64,000 nucleotides of DNA from Limonium bicolor (taxonomy: Eukaryota; Streptophyta; Magnoliopsida; Caryophyllales; Plumbaginaceae): assembly GCA_023374045.1 (NCBI GenBank), contig CM041783.1, forward strand, positions 98,739,298 to 98,803,297, in the 5' to 3' direction. The notes below the pieces were generated by a model that saw only the letters and a program-made list of their open reading frames with translations, had not been told where the DNA came from and searched no databases. Position 1 is the first letter of the stretch, and every line of letters starts with the position of its first letter. This document shows, piece by piece, positions 49,001 through 60,644 of the stretch. The position numbers and the translations under genes were made by a program.

Positions 49001-49260
49001 CATAGTGTACAAATGAAGAATTCTTGTACAGAAACGAATAAATAAACACGATTCAAAAGCCGTTATTAAACGAGGAAGCACTACATGCTAAGTAGCAGCT
49101 TGACCTCAACGACAATAAGTCGGAAAAAGTAGTGAATAACCACAAAAGTATACAGAGTATACAAAATATAGATTTCCAGAGAATTGGAGAGAAAATCTAT
49201 AACTCATCGAATTCGCATACGGTAAGAGATACCAAGCGACGATTGAAATACATTGAGAAT
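46031..49260 (+). mobile_element. Non-coding internal region of element H
   Basis: Related to 38376-41585. It retains the block shared with A and G at 47280-47480, and the segment cactctgtatgactgagtg...gtaatgatcgagtggga at 48815-48865 (G: 41205-41255). No coding sequence. It extends past the point where G is cut by LTR H. Confidence 0.7.
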
Positions 49261-50221
49261 ACCAAAGGGCGAGTTAAGCTCTAGTTATCAGGTCATGCAG
49301 CTGAAGCTACTGGGCCGTAATTCAAGGTTAAGTATACCTGGCAAACCTGATTGAAGCTTTAGGCTAGAACCGAACCCGGTTATGAGTTAATTAACCACAT
49401 TGAAGTTAAAACACTTCATAATACTTGAATTAGTAAACCAATGTTCAGTGATAACATATGGTTGGTTACGCGGGCGTAACCCCTTTTAAGGGGGGTAGGG
49501 CGAGAAACCGCTTAGAGTATGTCTTACGTACAGATGCGTAAACTACTATGTGCATAGCACAAAGAAAATTGTTTGATGTTTGGAACTCATATGGAACTCA
49601 TGTTACATAAACATGTGTACCCATTCATTGTGTAATTATAAGTATCGTGCATGAGTGATGCAAGTAACGAGTATGTAATATTTATGAAAAGAGCAGTAGA
49701 CTCCTGGGGAATGAGAATCCCTTTAGTATTTGTCTATTGAGATTAGACATGAGATATGACGAGTATAAATCGGCATGAAACCGATGTGTAACCTAAGAGG
49801 GAGTGAGTTCCCTAGGTGATTTTATTTGAGAATGATTGATGGAGTGAGTTCCATCCTTTGGAGTTGTATGTTGTATGTTTTAAGTTGAGTAATAATTTGA
49901 CTAATGAGGCCACAAGTATGGAATGCCTAGGCAAGGTAAGTGAAACAAATAGAGAATATGGATGACTTAAGTCCCATGATAAAGATAAATTGAAACAGAT
50001 TGTTTTATGAATATGACTAGAAAGAGTAAAAGATAGAAAACGAAATGTTTGTCTATCTGATTGTTTGAAACTGACGTGGGAGGTGGAACTTGGTCTGCTA
50101 GCGATCAAGGGAAGCCGAACACAAATTGGGGTGGAAGGATAGTTCAACACTGATGCTGATCACATCAGGGCTGGATGATTCCTGAAGCTCCCTATAAGTG
50201 GTCACAAGTAATCACGCTAAG
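49261..50221. other. Unrecognised sequence, probably the rest of element H
   Basis: No ORF or motif was recognised. gtaaccccttttaaggggggta is at about 49477-49498. The minus-strand ORF 49812-50150 has no known motif. There is no LTR start before the Ogre-like LTR. Confidence 0.35.
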
Positions 50222-50918
50222 TGTTATACCCAAAATTTCAACCCCCCCGGAAGAAAGTCTCTACTAATAGGCTAGTAGCAAGAGTTCCCAGTTCGATCGG
50301 CACGTTTCAGAGTACTAGGGACAGCTTAGTCATCTCCAGGGGCGTTTTCGTAATTTTTCAAGGCTCCTAAACCCCTATAGGCTTTCTCTCTCCTCCAAAT
50401 AAGGGTCAAATCAATTCAAAATGCTTTGAAATTTTAACCCATGATAAAGGATGACATTTGAAGCATAATGGCGTTGGAATTTTGATTTTTCGAATTTCCA
50501 ATAATTTTCTAGCAATTTCTGATTGAATCTGACGGAAAATTGAATTTAAAAATATCCCAATATCCAAAAAATTCGATTCCACTTTAGAAAAATCAGAAAT
50601 ATCATCCTTTACCCATGTGTAAAATTTTATAATCAAATTCCTTTTGGTAACCCTTGAGCTAAAACGTCGGTAAATCTCGGTTTTTACCGGATTTTTCTAT
50701 CTTTAAGGAAGCCTATATAAGGAACCTTATCCCGTGATCAAAGGGGAACCTCAAGAACTCTAAGCAACCAGGAAACCTAGCCGTCTCATTCTCCTCACGT
50801 TTTTATACATCCAAGCACCAAAATCACATCAAAATCTCTCGAAATCACCACCTAAACACACTTTTCAACTCCTAACACATCAACCATCATCAAACATCAA
50901 CCAAACCACCTCCAAAAC

Positions 50919-51035
50919 GTGAAGAACATCATCAACAATCAACAACCAGAAGCCCGGGTCGAACTCAATCCCGAACCGGCATCATCGGAGCCTCCGAAGA
51001 ATCCCAACGTGAAGAATCATCTTGAATTCGAAGGT
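50919..51035 (+). CDS. Short LTR leader ORF, conserved in both Ogre-like LTRs
   Basis: The ATG at 50919 opens about 39 codons, with ARVELNPEP in the middle and LEFEG at the end, and then meets aag|gtaaaac, a donor-like site. The inverted LTR encodes a matching peptide on the minus strand (about 55416-55303) with ARVELNPEPA and LEFEG. Length changes between the two are in multiples of three, so the frame is kept. Function is unknown; it may be a leader peptide or exon 1 of a spliced transcript. Confidence 0.5.
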
Positions 51036-51284
51036 AAAACAGGTTACAATCCAACTTTTCTGATTCCCCACGACCTTATTAACTCTCTGCTAAATTTTGG
51101 GTTCAAACTAACCTTCGTACGCTTCTGTATTGCTGTTTATTCAAGCTTCTGTCCAATAACTTGTTTACCAAGTTTCGTGCATAATTCGAATTCAAATTGA
51201 GAACTTTCGATCACTAACGCATTGTACATCTTCCAGGCTACATACCCATAAAATTTGAGTCGAAAACACCTTCGGGAACAGCCT

Positions 51285-51550
51285 TAACGCCGCCGTCCGA
51301 GGGCGGTCCACCCACGGACGTCATGTCCGGGGTCCCGGACTCCTTGTCCGTAAGCCCGGACGCCCACGACGGCGGCGAGATTTTTTTAAATTTTTTAAAT
51401 TTAGGTTTTTCTAATAATGTCCGGGCCCACGGACGGCCTGTCCGTGGCCTCGGACTTTACAACTTTCTGTTTTCTGTTTAACTCGACTTTTATTTTCATA
51501 TAGGTTAACTAGGGTCCGTGGTCTCGGACATTAGGTCCGTGGCCACGGAC
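51285..51550 (+). repeat. GTCCG/CGGAC-rich array in the left Ogre-like LTR
   Basis: Repeated gtccgtgg, ccacggac, gtccggg and cccggac words can pair with each other, for example cccacggacggcctgtccgtgg. The inverted copy is at 54985-55250. Confidence 0.75.
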
Positions 51551-51982
51551 GGAAACAAAATTTGACTAATTCTGCCTCCGAAACCCTAGTTTAGGTAATT
51601 TTAATTTCCACTTTAATTTTCTGTCAAAAAATGCTAAAAAAACAAAAAAACAGAAGCACCGCACTTAGGTTAAAAGCAACTTTGTAAAAAGCCGTAATTA
51701 AACCAAGTAGAGGAAAAACGACCTAGGAGGGGTAATGAAAGTAATTGAACCCTAATTAAGTCGAATATCAAGCCCCGAACCCGAACTCTCCTTTCCTAAT
51801 TTGATCTAGGTTAAAATTAGGTGGCGACTCGTAATAGGTTCCAGTGAGCTAGCTTAGGTTTTTAATATTATTGTTATATGACATAGTTATTAATCTTAGG
51901 CTACAAGTGGACCTAAAACCCGATTAGATCCTAATCAACTTTAATCAACATAGGATAGGGTTTAAAATCGAGGCTCACAGAC

Positions 51983-51999
51983 TGGCGACTCTGCTGGGA
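51983..51999 (+). promoter_or_regulatory. PBS of the left Ogre-like element
   Basis: tggcgactctgctggga, 3 nt after the LTR end. It resembles the Arg-tRNA type primer site of Tat/Ogre elements (from memory). Confidence 0.7.
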
Positions 52000-52315
52000 C
52001 AAACTTCTTAATTTTAACTTGTTTTAATTTTAAGAAAGAGGGCTTAACTCGAAAATGTTTATTTAGGCTTTATTACTTTGTTCGTTTACTTTTGTGCGCA
52101 CTTTAATTTTCTGCACCTTTGCATCATATGAGAGCGAGGGTCCACCTAAACCAATTTCACCCCGGGACCCGTTTGAGGGTCCCCTGTCAGGGACTCACAC
52201 CTTTTAGGTGATGTGAATAAGCGGGGGAAAAAGAGGAGGGTGTCGTCTAACCACCCCCCTTAATACCGGGCTGCCCCAAGCGTTTTCCTGGCAGGTCCTA
52301 CCTAGCCCATTGTTT
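52000..52315 (+). mobile_element. 5' leader of the left Ogre-like element
   Basis: Non-coding. Its reverse complement reappears at about 54220-54540 (gggtcccc/ctgtcaggga, gggctaggt). It ends at the assembly gap. Confidence 0.65.
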
Positions 52316-52815
52316 NNNNNNNNNNNNNNNNNNNNNNNNNNNNNNNNNNNNNNNNNNNNNNNNNNNNNNNNNNNNNNNNNNNNNNNNNNNNNNNNNNNNN
52401 NNNNNNNNNNNNNNNNNNNNNNNNNNNNNNNNNNNNNNNNNNNNNNNNNNNNNNNNNNNNNNNNNNNNNNNNNNNNNNNNNNNNNNNNNNNNNNNNNNNN
52501 NNNNNNNNNNNNNNNNNNNNNNNNNNNNNNNNNNNNNNNNNNNNNNNNNNNNNNNNNNNNNNNNNNNNNNNNNNNNNNNNNNNNNNNNNNNNNNNNNNNN
52601 NNNNNNNNNNNNNNNNNNNNNNNNNNNNNNNNNNNNNNNNNNNNNNNNNNNNNNNNNNNNNNNNNNNNNNNNNNNNNNNNNNNNNNNNNNNNNNNNNNNN
52701 NNNNNNNNNNNNNNNNNNNNNNNNNNNNNNNNNNNNNNNNNNNNNNNNNNNNNNNNNNNNNNNNNNNNNNNNNNNNNNNNNNNNNNNNNNNNNNNNNNNN
52801 NNNNNNNNNNNNNNN
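52316..52815. other. Assembly gap of 500 N
   Basis: Exactly 500 N, lying inside the Ogre-like inverted structure, so the inverted arrangement may be a scaffolding choice. Confidence 0.99.
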
Positions 52816-54540
52816 CCAACTCTTCAGGTGCTTGGGCTTTACCACCTGAACTTCCCCTTCGAGTCGATCCATCATGATCGTATGGAGAGCCTCATGGCCG
52901 TATACTTTCCTTGGCGCTTTGTATAACAAGCCCTTGGGTCGGTTTTGGGCTCGCCCGATTTAATGGCTGGAGCGCCACGGGTGAATGATATGAATATTCT
53001 CAAAAACCAGGTAACGAGATCCCTCCGTAATAACCTCCACACATTCGAACTCCTTCATTTTCCAAGTCGAGACTGTCCATCGGACCTGATGTCCCTGCTG
53101 AATAGAGTTCAAGAAAACCGGCCATCCATTAACCGGTTCCTTAGAGGTGCGTCTTCTAGGGAGATGTTGTATCGTGAACATTTGGTTGTACTCAGGAATT
53201 AGCTTGAGCCGTTCGAAACGCCAAACTTGCAGAAGATGAATGCTTCCTTCGAAGAAGTAAAAGGGTATCCTTTGACTTGGGCCATGAATCTAGACTCTGA
53301 ATAATTTGTGCGACTATCAATGGTCCCAAGGCGAAACCAGCTCGAATCTGTAGAAGTAAAGGGAAGACTTTTCGGTGTATGGCCATGTACGGGGTTCTTA
53401 AGAGGTAAATGCTAGAAACGCGAGATCGAGAAATTCCTCTTGTGCTCTAAGGAGATCTCAAAGGTAATGAAGTTGAAAGAGTTTCCACTGGCAATCCCTT
53501 GGGCCCTACCATTCCTAGTAACTGAGTCGGACTTAGTCCAAGTAAATGGGAATGGGCATCGACCGGTGAGGGTGTCAAGTTTGGCACTACTGGGCTAGCT
53601 AAGGTGTTGGCCCCAGAAGTGCGTCAAATTCCTCAGGTAGTAAGGTTAACTCGTTATCTCCAAACTTGAAGAGGTGTTCGACCGGATCCCATTGGTTAAT
53701 TGTTGCTCTCAAGAAACCTTCATGCAGTCACGTCTTGGATAAATATGCTAGAGTGTGGAGGAGAGACAACTTATTGACCTTCTTTGACCAATTGAACACA
53801 TCTTTCATAGTTCTGTCACAGGACTTGATGAATTCGAAGCAATGGGCCATGGACTCCTTCTTCTTCTGTTTTATCGGGAAAACAAAACACATACAGGGTA
53901 TCAATCAGCACTCAACTTTGCTTATGAGCCATAAACGATTGGGACCTTGAACTGGGTTGGGCCAACTGTGGGATGATTCCCCATCCGTTCTAAGTCTAGT
54001 CATGGGGCAATCACGAGAGCAGACAAGGTTCCACACCAATTCAAAATGTCCTCACTTGACGACTTTGATTAAGGGGTATGGATTGACCCGGAGAGGTGCT
54101 TGGGGCGCGGGCCCAGGTCACCGCAAAGGAATAGGGCTTGCACGCTATTCTCTTTGGGCTTCCCCACTTTTCACATCACCTGAAGGTGTGCGTCTACGGT
54201 CGGGTCTTTGACTGTCCAAACAATGGGCTAGGTAAGGGTACTGTCAGGAAAATGCTTGGGGCTAGAGCCCAGGTATTAAGGGGGTGTGGTTAGATGACAC
54301 CATCCTCTTTTCCCCCACTTATTCACATCACCTAGAACGTGTGAGTCCCTGACAGGGGACCCTTAAACGGGTCCCGGGCTGAAATCGGTTTACGTGGACC
54401 CTCGCTCTCACATGATGCAAAGGTGTAGGAATTAAAATGAGCATGAAAGTAAACAAACAAAGTAATAAAGCCATAAATAAACAATTTTTTGAGTTAAGCC
54501 CTCTTTCTTAAAATTCAACAAGTTAATATTAAGAATTTTT
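52816..54540 (-). mobile_element. Internal/leader region of the right Ogre-like element
   Basis: A minus-strand open frame runs from 52929 into the gap with HTIMMDRLEGEVQVVKPKHL. I do not recognise it, and other short ORFs here show no motif. 54100-54160 and 54245-54340 are related copies of one leader segment (gcttgggg-c-g-gcccaggt). Confidence 0.45.
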
Positions 54541-54559
54541 GTCCCCAGCAGAGTCACCA
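54541..54559 (-). promoter_or_regulatory. PBS of the right Ogre-like element
   Basis: Reverse complement of tggtgactctgctgggga, with one change from the left PBS. Confidence 0.65.
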
Positions 54560-56074
54560 ATCTGTGAGCCTCGATTTTAAACCCTATTCTATGTTGATTA
54601 AGTTGATTGGGATCTAGTCAGATTTTAGGTCCACTTATAACCTGAGATTAAAAACTATGTCATATAACATTAATTATTAATCCCTAAGCAAGCTCACTGG
54701 AACCTATTATGAGTCGCCACCTAATTTTTACCTAGAACAAATTAGGAAAGGAGAGTTCGGGTTCGGGGGCTTGGTATACGACTTAATTAGGGTTCAATTA
54801 CTTTCATTACCCCTCCGAGGTCATTTTTCCTCTACTTAGTTTATTTACGGCTTACTATGAAGTTGTTATCAACCTAGGTGCGTGCTTCTGATTTTTTTGT
54901 ATTTTTAACATATTTGATAGAAAATAAAAGTGGAAACAGAGAATACCCAAACTAGGGTTTCGGAGGCGGAATTAAGTCAAATTTTGTTTACTCCGTAGCC
55001 ACGGACCCCAAGTCCGAGACCACGGACCCCATTAACCTAGTTGCACCGAAAAGTAAAATTTAAGAAAAAAATGAAAATTTTAAAAGTCCGGGGCCACGGA
55101 CAGGCTGTCCGCGGGCCCGGACATTATTTTAAAAAAACCTAAATTTTGAAATTTTAAAATCTCGTCGCCATCCGTGGGTCCGTGGCCACGAACAACCCGT
55201 CCGTGGTCCCAGACCATAGGTCCGAGTCCCGGACCACCCATGGACAGGGGTTTTCAGGCGGTTCCCGACGGTGTTTTCAGCTAAAAAATTATGCACGTGT
55301 AACCTTCGAATTCAAGAGGATTCTTCACGTCAGGATTCTTCGAGGCTCCGATGGCCGGTTCCGGATTGAGTTCGACTCGAGCTGGTTGTTGATTGTTGAA
55401 GGTGTTCTTCATGTTTTGGAGGTGGTTTGGTTGATGTTTGATGATTTTTGATGTGTTGGGAATTGGAAAACTTGTTTTGGTGATTTCTGTGAGATTTCGG
55501 TGTTGTTTTGGTGTTTGAAAGTGCAAAAACGTGGAGGTGGCTATGGAGAAGAGTTTTGACTGCCTAGGGTTCTAAGAGCTTATGAGAGTCTGATTTTATC
55601 AAAAAACCTATCCCTTTATATAGACTTTCTTAAAGATAAAGAAAATCTAGTAAAAGTAAGATTTTTTAGCATTTTAATTAAATGACTTCCGTAAGGAATT
55701 TTGCTATGAAATTTTAACCACGTGTCAAGGATGGAAATTATGATTTTTATGATGTGGAATCGGAGTTTTTAAATGTTGGAATATTTTTAAATTGAATTTC
55801 TCATCAGATTCAGTATGAAATTGCTAGAAAATTATTGGAAATTCGAAAAATCAAAATTCCAACGCCATTATGCTTAAAATTTCATCCTCTATCATGGGTT
55901 AAAATATCAAAGCATTGAAGATGATTTGGGCATCTTTTGGAGGAGAGAGAAAGCCTATATGAGGTCTTAGGAGCCTCGAAAATTACAAAAACGCCCCTGA
56001 CAATGACGAAACTGCTCCCATGCCCCGGAATGATCCGATTGAGCCGGAATCTCTCATTACTTGATTGAAATGCC

Positions 56075-56989
56075 CACTAGTGGAAAAAATATCAAAAAAC
56101 ACGGCCTATAAAAGGCGGTTTTACCGAAAACCGTCTTAAATTAGCTGTGGGTGCACGCGAAGAGACTTTAAAAGACGGTTTTGTTAGAACCGTCTTTTAA
56201 AGTGCACTCTTAAAAGATGGTTTATCTGAAACCGTCATTTAAAGTGCTGCTCATACGCGTGTGAAGCACTCTTAAAAGACGGTTTTAAATGAACCGTCTT
56301 TTAAAGTGCACTCTTATAAGACGATTTACCTAAAACCGTCATTTAAAGTGCTGGCCAAAGCACTCTTAAAGGACGGTTTAACTGAAACCGTCATTTAAAG
56401 TGCTGGCCAAGCACTTTTAAAACGACAGCTTACTTGAAACCGTCATTTAAAGCGCTAAACATATATATGTTATAAAGCTTAGTAAATTAGTCTTTTTATA
56501 ATAGCATTATAATTATTATTGAAAAAAATATTTATTATTTATATAATTTCATAATTAGCATTGTAACTTGGTTTTATTATATTATTTTATAATTAGCATT
56601 TATCATTTTACTAATTAGTAGTTTAATAAGATAAACGAATTAGTCTTATTTACATATATGTGTTTTGTTCATAAAATAAACGAATTTAATGCAGTAGGCG
56701 TGGTAAGGGTGCGTGTGTGGGATTGATTTTACCAGGGTCGCGGGTTCGAATCCAGACACCACCATATATTACAAGTTAATCTTGGCCAATGAGACTAGAT
56801 TAAAAAAATTTTACGTTCAGGAGCTTTTAAAAGAGGTTCGAAAAAACTGTCGCTTAATGTATCTTAAAAGACGGTTTTTGAACCGTCGCTTAAGACATAT
56901 GACAAAAACGACGGGCGTTTCAAAGACGGTTCAGAACCGTCGTTTTTGAGCAATTTCAACCGCGTTTTCTGCTTCCGTCCGCACCAGTG
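56075..56989. mobile_element. Small CACTA-type DNA transposon (915 bp)
   Basis: Ends cactagtgg...caccagtg (imperfect terminal inverted repeat) with a 3-bp target duplication gcc at 56072-56074 and 56990-56992. The subterminal region has many copies of aaagacggttt/aaccgtcttt, arranged as hairpins about 60 bp apart on the left and two on the right, typical of En/Spm transposase-binding repeats. There is no transposase ORF, so it is non-autonomous. Confidence 0.9.
56695..56765 (+). repeat. tRNA-like sequence (A and B boxes) inside the CACTA element
   Basis: tggtaagggtgcg (56701-56713) fits an RNA polymerase III A box and ggttcgaatcc (56743-56753) is a perfect B box, 30 nt apart. A following accacca resembles a tRNA end. 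The T stem and acceptor do not pair properly, so this is a tRNA-derived SINE fragment or decayed tRNA and not a working tRNA gene. Confidence 0.5.
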
Positions 56990-57052
56990 GCCCCTCACAA
57001 CACCAAAACCTCGTAGACCCTAACCGGGGGGGTCAAAATTTTGGGTATAACA

Positions 57053-57363
57053 CTTTGCTACAAATTTTTATCTCTCTTCTAATCCAATCCCCCTCTACCA
57101 TTCTAAGGCTATTAACCCACTCAACTATACCCAAATGAACACTTAAGTTTCCCCCAATTACCAAGCCACCTAACACTCATTTCCTACTAAAATTTGGCCA
57201 TAACCTCCCCATAAACCTTACATATCCCAATCCATCAATTCTCACCAATTTTCACTTAAATCATTCCTAAACTATCCACACCCTTACAAGGGTCCTACCA
57301 GCACACAATGAATTTCTTCCAAATCATCAAATAACATTGTAGCTCCCCAAATCTCAATAAACC
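57053..57363 (-). mobile_element. Fragment of a long-LTR family LTR, inverted
   Basis: Reverse complement of the segment around 35440-35780 of LTR G (cttacaagggtcctaccagcac, cattgtagctccc, ctcaataaacc). It is cut at 57364 by the Athila LTR and at 57052 by the Ogre-like LTR. Confidence 0.8.
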
Positions 57364-59222
57364 TGATGGAGAAATATGTGACTACTTCTACCACATAGGC
57401 ATGTACCTATCGTTTTGCGGGTATAGTGATTAAATGGGTTGTCGATCTCAGGGACCTCGTATAATTAATTGACAAATATTTGATTAACTGGGAAATTAAG
57501 TTAAACTAAAGAAAACAGGAAATATCACTTTTTCGGTTTTGATTGATTAAAAAAGACTAAACTACAAGGAAAAATAAAACAACTTAAATAAACACAGAGG
57601 GATTTAAAGAGTGATGAATGTGATAAATAGAAAGCGCACCCGGGTTGTTTGCTTACCTATTCCTTTTATATCTGTTACTAAATTCTTCCTTTAATTTTAC
57701 TGCAATAACTCAGAAACTTTAATTAATTCATTAACGACTAAGTATAATGAATCCTAACCAATTGTTAGACCTAGCAGCAGGCTAATGCTCTAGACCGGAC
57801 ACAATTAATCGCATAAAGAGCAGTTTCTATTGGAGTCTAATTAACCTATAGGCCGGATCAGGCTTCTAGCTATTAATTAGGTTCAACTTCCTTCGTCTAG
57901 TTATTTATCTCAGCTCTCGCATTTTAATAAAATAACTACAAGGGTTGTTTTAACTACCGGCCAAATAATTAAAACACTTGAAGGACAGGAATTGAACTGT
58001 TGCAGTTAACTAAATTTATTTGAAGAAATACATAACAGAATTTAGGAAATAGGTTCGCTTCCCAACCCGGGAAGCTAAAATACTTACTCGCTCATCGTTA
58101 CAGAAACAACGATAACAGAAAAGGAATGCATTAAATAAATTAAAGTAAGGGTAAGAGATAACTCCAGTTTAGAAGTTCACTCCGGTTCCTCGCTTCAACT
58201 CGTCTTGCGCTGCCCCGTCTGCTAATTTATTTCTGTAGAGCTGGTGCGTAATAGTGGAAAATAAAGAGTGGGTGTATGTATTACGTGGGAATTTAATGGA
58301 GTGGATGGGTGATTATTTTGATGAAGGAATGAGTGAATGTGACGATGTGGAGATGTGGGTGAACGGATTAATTCGTGGACTGATAATGAATGGATTGAAA
58401 TGGGTGCGTGGATGACTGGATGGATGGATTGTTTTTAGCTTCCAGTAGTGTGGGTTTATATAGGCGGAGGACATGGGAAACAGACAAAGGAGAAGTGACA
58501 GGGTGAATCAAGATAGTCGGGGAGTTGGTGCAGATCCGTGAAGATTGAGATTTCATCGGGCAGTGCAATTGATTTCAGACAGATTTAATTGATGATCTGC
58601 AGCAGCCATTGATTGAAGAGCCGGCGTCACGCTCGCGCAAATTAAGGTGGGCGATCGTAATTAATGTAGTTCGACTGCGGCGCGTGAAGAAGGAAGAAGA
58701 AAACTCTGTTCGGAATTCTGTTTTGTCCGCGCCTGTTGGTCCCGTCCGCCTCGCGGTCGCTGTGCTGTCCGCCCGATAAGAGGCGGTCGCTCTCTGCCTG
58801 CCGGCGGACGCCTGTCCTTGTCCGCGATAAGAGGCGGACGCCTCTGTTGTGTCCGCGACCAAACCAGGCGGACGTCTATCCTTGTCCGCGAGATAAGAGG
58901 CGGACGCCTCTGTTGTGTCTGCGCCTCTCTGTCCGCCAGTTATGCTATTATATATGTATATATATACGAGTAGTCCAATCTTGAATCGGCTCCAGATTCT
59001 TCGTTATAAGTCCGTTTGACTCGCCGTTTGTTGCGTTGGAAAGCTTGTGAAGTAAACTACTTGATTCCAACACTTTTTCCTACATTTAACACATAAAATA
59101 TATCAATTCATATCAAAACATAAACCTAGGAAAATCGTCAGATAAGTGAGAAATATTACTTAAAATACTGCAAATTATAAGGTAATTAAACCCTTAAAAG
59201 TCTATATATTTCGCACTTATCA
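57364..59222 (-). mobile_element. 3' LTR of an Athila-type retrotransposon (1.86 kb)
   Basis: On the minus strand it starts tgataagtgcgaaatat, directly after a polypurine tract, and ends ctccatca. The element lies on the minus strand with its pol at 60645-64000; gag and the 5' LTR are beyond the window. It inserted into the LTR fragment at ...ctcaataaacc. TATA-like stretch at 58945-58968. Confidence 0.88.
58730..58935 (-). repeat. GC-rich gtccgc/gcggac array in the Athila LTR
   Basis: Repeats of gataagaggcggacgcct and cttgtccgcg, with internal palindromes such as aggcggacgcct, lying downstream of the TATA in element sense. Confidence 0.85.
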
Positions 59223-60640
59223 AACTTCCTCACACTTATCTTTTGCTTGTCCTCAAGCAAATAAAGAACAAACTTTCTCTAAGGTTACAGTATCAAACTC
59301 CGGGATTCAACAATCGTGGAAGGAAATCAAGCTAAATGGCAATCAAAAGAATAATCCTGCTCTTAGATGTAGGTTTTTGTAAACAGTGAAACAGAAAATT
59401 TTTAATAAGAGCATGGATAAGTCAGATTGTAAAAATTGAACATAGATTAGCTTGGAACCTTCCACCAATTTCTTTTCTCTAACCTTTGGATGACAAGGGG
59501 TGTGAAGTAACACCTTATTCCGTGATACCTTTCAACACCACATACTCATGATCAAAATGAAAAATTGTGACAATTTCAGAGTTTTGCATGTTCATTTTTT
59601 TTTTTTCTCTTCTCTTTTGTTTTTTTTCATTGTTTGCACAATTGTTTTCATCCCCCAGACTTTTCTCTTCACCCATGTAGCGGTTTTGGGCCTTCTATCC
59701 CAGATCACAAGACCTTAGGTAGATGGGTGATAAGGCACCCCAAGGACTTAATAACCGAATGAACGAGGCCTGTTTTGGTTCAGAAAACTTCATTATATGA
59801 TCAGAGGAGTACCTTGCCTTATCCTTTCCATACCAAACTTTCACTTAGTCCCATGATTGCCAAGCTAAGGTAACTCAATTTCCACAATCAGCTTATCCAC
59901 CAGATTTCAGTGAAAATAGATTTAATTTTGAAGAAAGAAATTGATACATACAAACAACGTCAAGCAGAACGATTCTTGAGGTTGTCATCAGGCTCGATTT
60001 CAAAAACTTCCACAAAAATTTTAGCCCGAAAATTCAACATGTATTGGCCTTTAGAGAAGCTTACTATCATAATTAGAGAACAATAAAAATCAAGTGTGGC
60101 ATTAGGTACTACTGGCATATTTTCAGGGAAAGGTCTAAACTTCCTCACACTTAAGAGGAGCAATGTCCTCATTGTTCATAAAATAATCAAGAAAAGACCT
60201 TTCAAAATATGCCAGACTCATGAATCAACAGTTAAAGCTCGAGTGGCTGAACATAAATATTAAAAATAAAGGAACTGAGACTCCCCTGATATCGTGAGAT
60301 TGAGGAAGGTGCCCTTCCTCACACTTAAAGCATTGGCGGTGGGGTCGATGTTCCTCACACTTGAGTCTAAGCAAGGGTTCAGCTTGGAGTGATTGCAACA
60401 AACGGTTTACCTACACACACTGTCAAATACCAAAATAACGCTAGGAAGCGTTGCGTTAATAGCACAGGTCTAATTATCTCCTTCCTCTTCTTTCTTCCTC
60501 GCCTTTTTTTTTATATATATATATCACAATATATTAGAGAGAAATAGATGCGTAGCTTATAAAACATGAATTTGAAAATTACCCCTGGGTTGCCTCCCAG
60601 TCAGCTGCCCTCTTTATAGTCATTGGCTGGACTTTGTGAA
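59223..60640 (-). mobile_element. Athila 3' untranslated region with PPT and repeated PPT-like motifs
   Basis: The PPT gtgtgaggaagtt (minus strand) abuts the LTR. The same word, in window sense cttcctcacactta, recurs at 60139, 60314 and, shorter, at 60350. No env-like gene is recognisable; a 70-codon minus ORF at 59960-60172 has no known motif. Confidence 0.7.
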
Positions 60641-60644
60641 GTAG

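Larger units (their letters stand above)
50222..51979 (+). mobile_element. Left Ogre/Tat-like LTR (1.76 kb)
   Basis: It starts tgttatacccaaaattt and ends gaggctcaca, with a PBS following at 51983. A TATA box tatataag lies at about 50713, then a short leader ORF, then a GC-rich array. The reverse complement of the whole LTR is found at 54563-57052. The lineage call rests on the PBS type and LTR style from memory. Confidence 0.75.
54563..57052 (-). mobile_element. Right Ogre-like LTR, inverted, carrying a CACTA insertion
   Basis: Ends tgtgagcctcg and ttgggtataaca in window sense. It is 2490 bp, or about 1572 bp after removing the CACTA element and one TSD. GC-rich array 54985-55250, leader ORF at about 55303-55416, TATA region at about 55612. 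The two LTRs are clearly diverged. Confidence 0.75.

Noticed and set aside
56701..56765. Functional tRNA gene
   Set aside because: The B box is perfect but the T stem and acceptor do not pair and no anticodon arm is clear.
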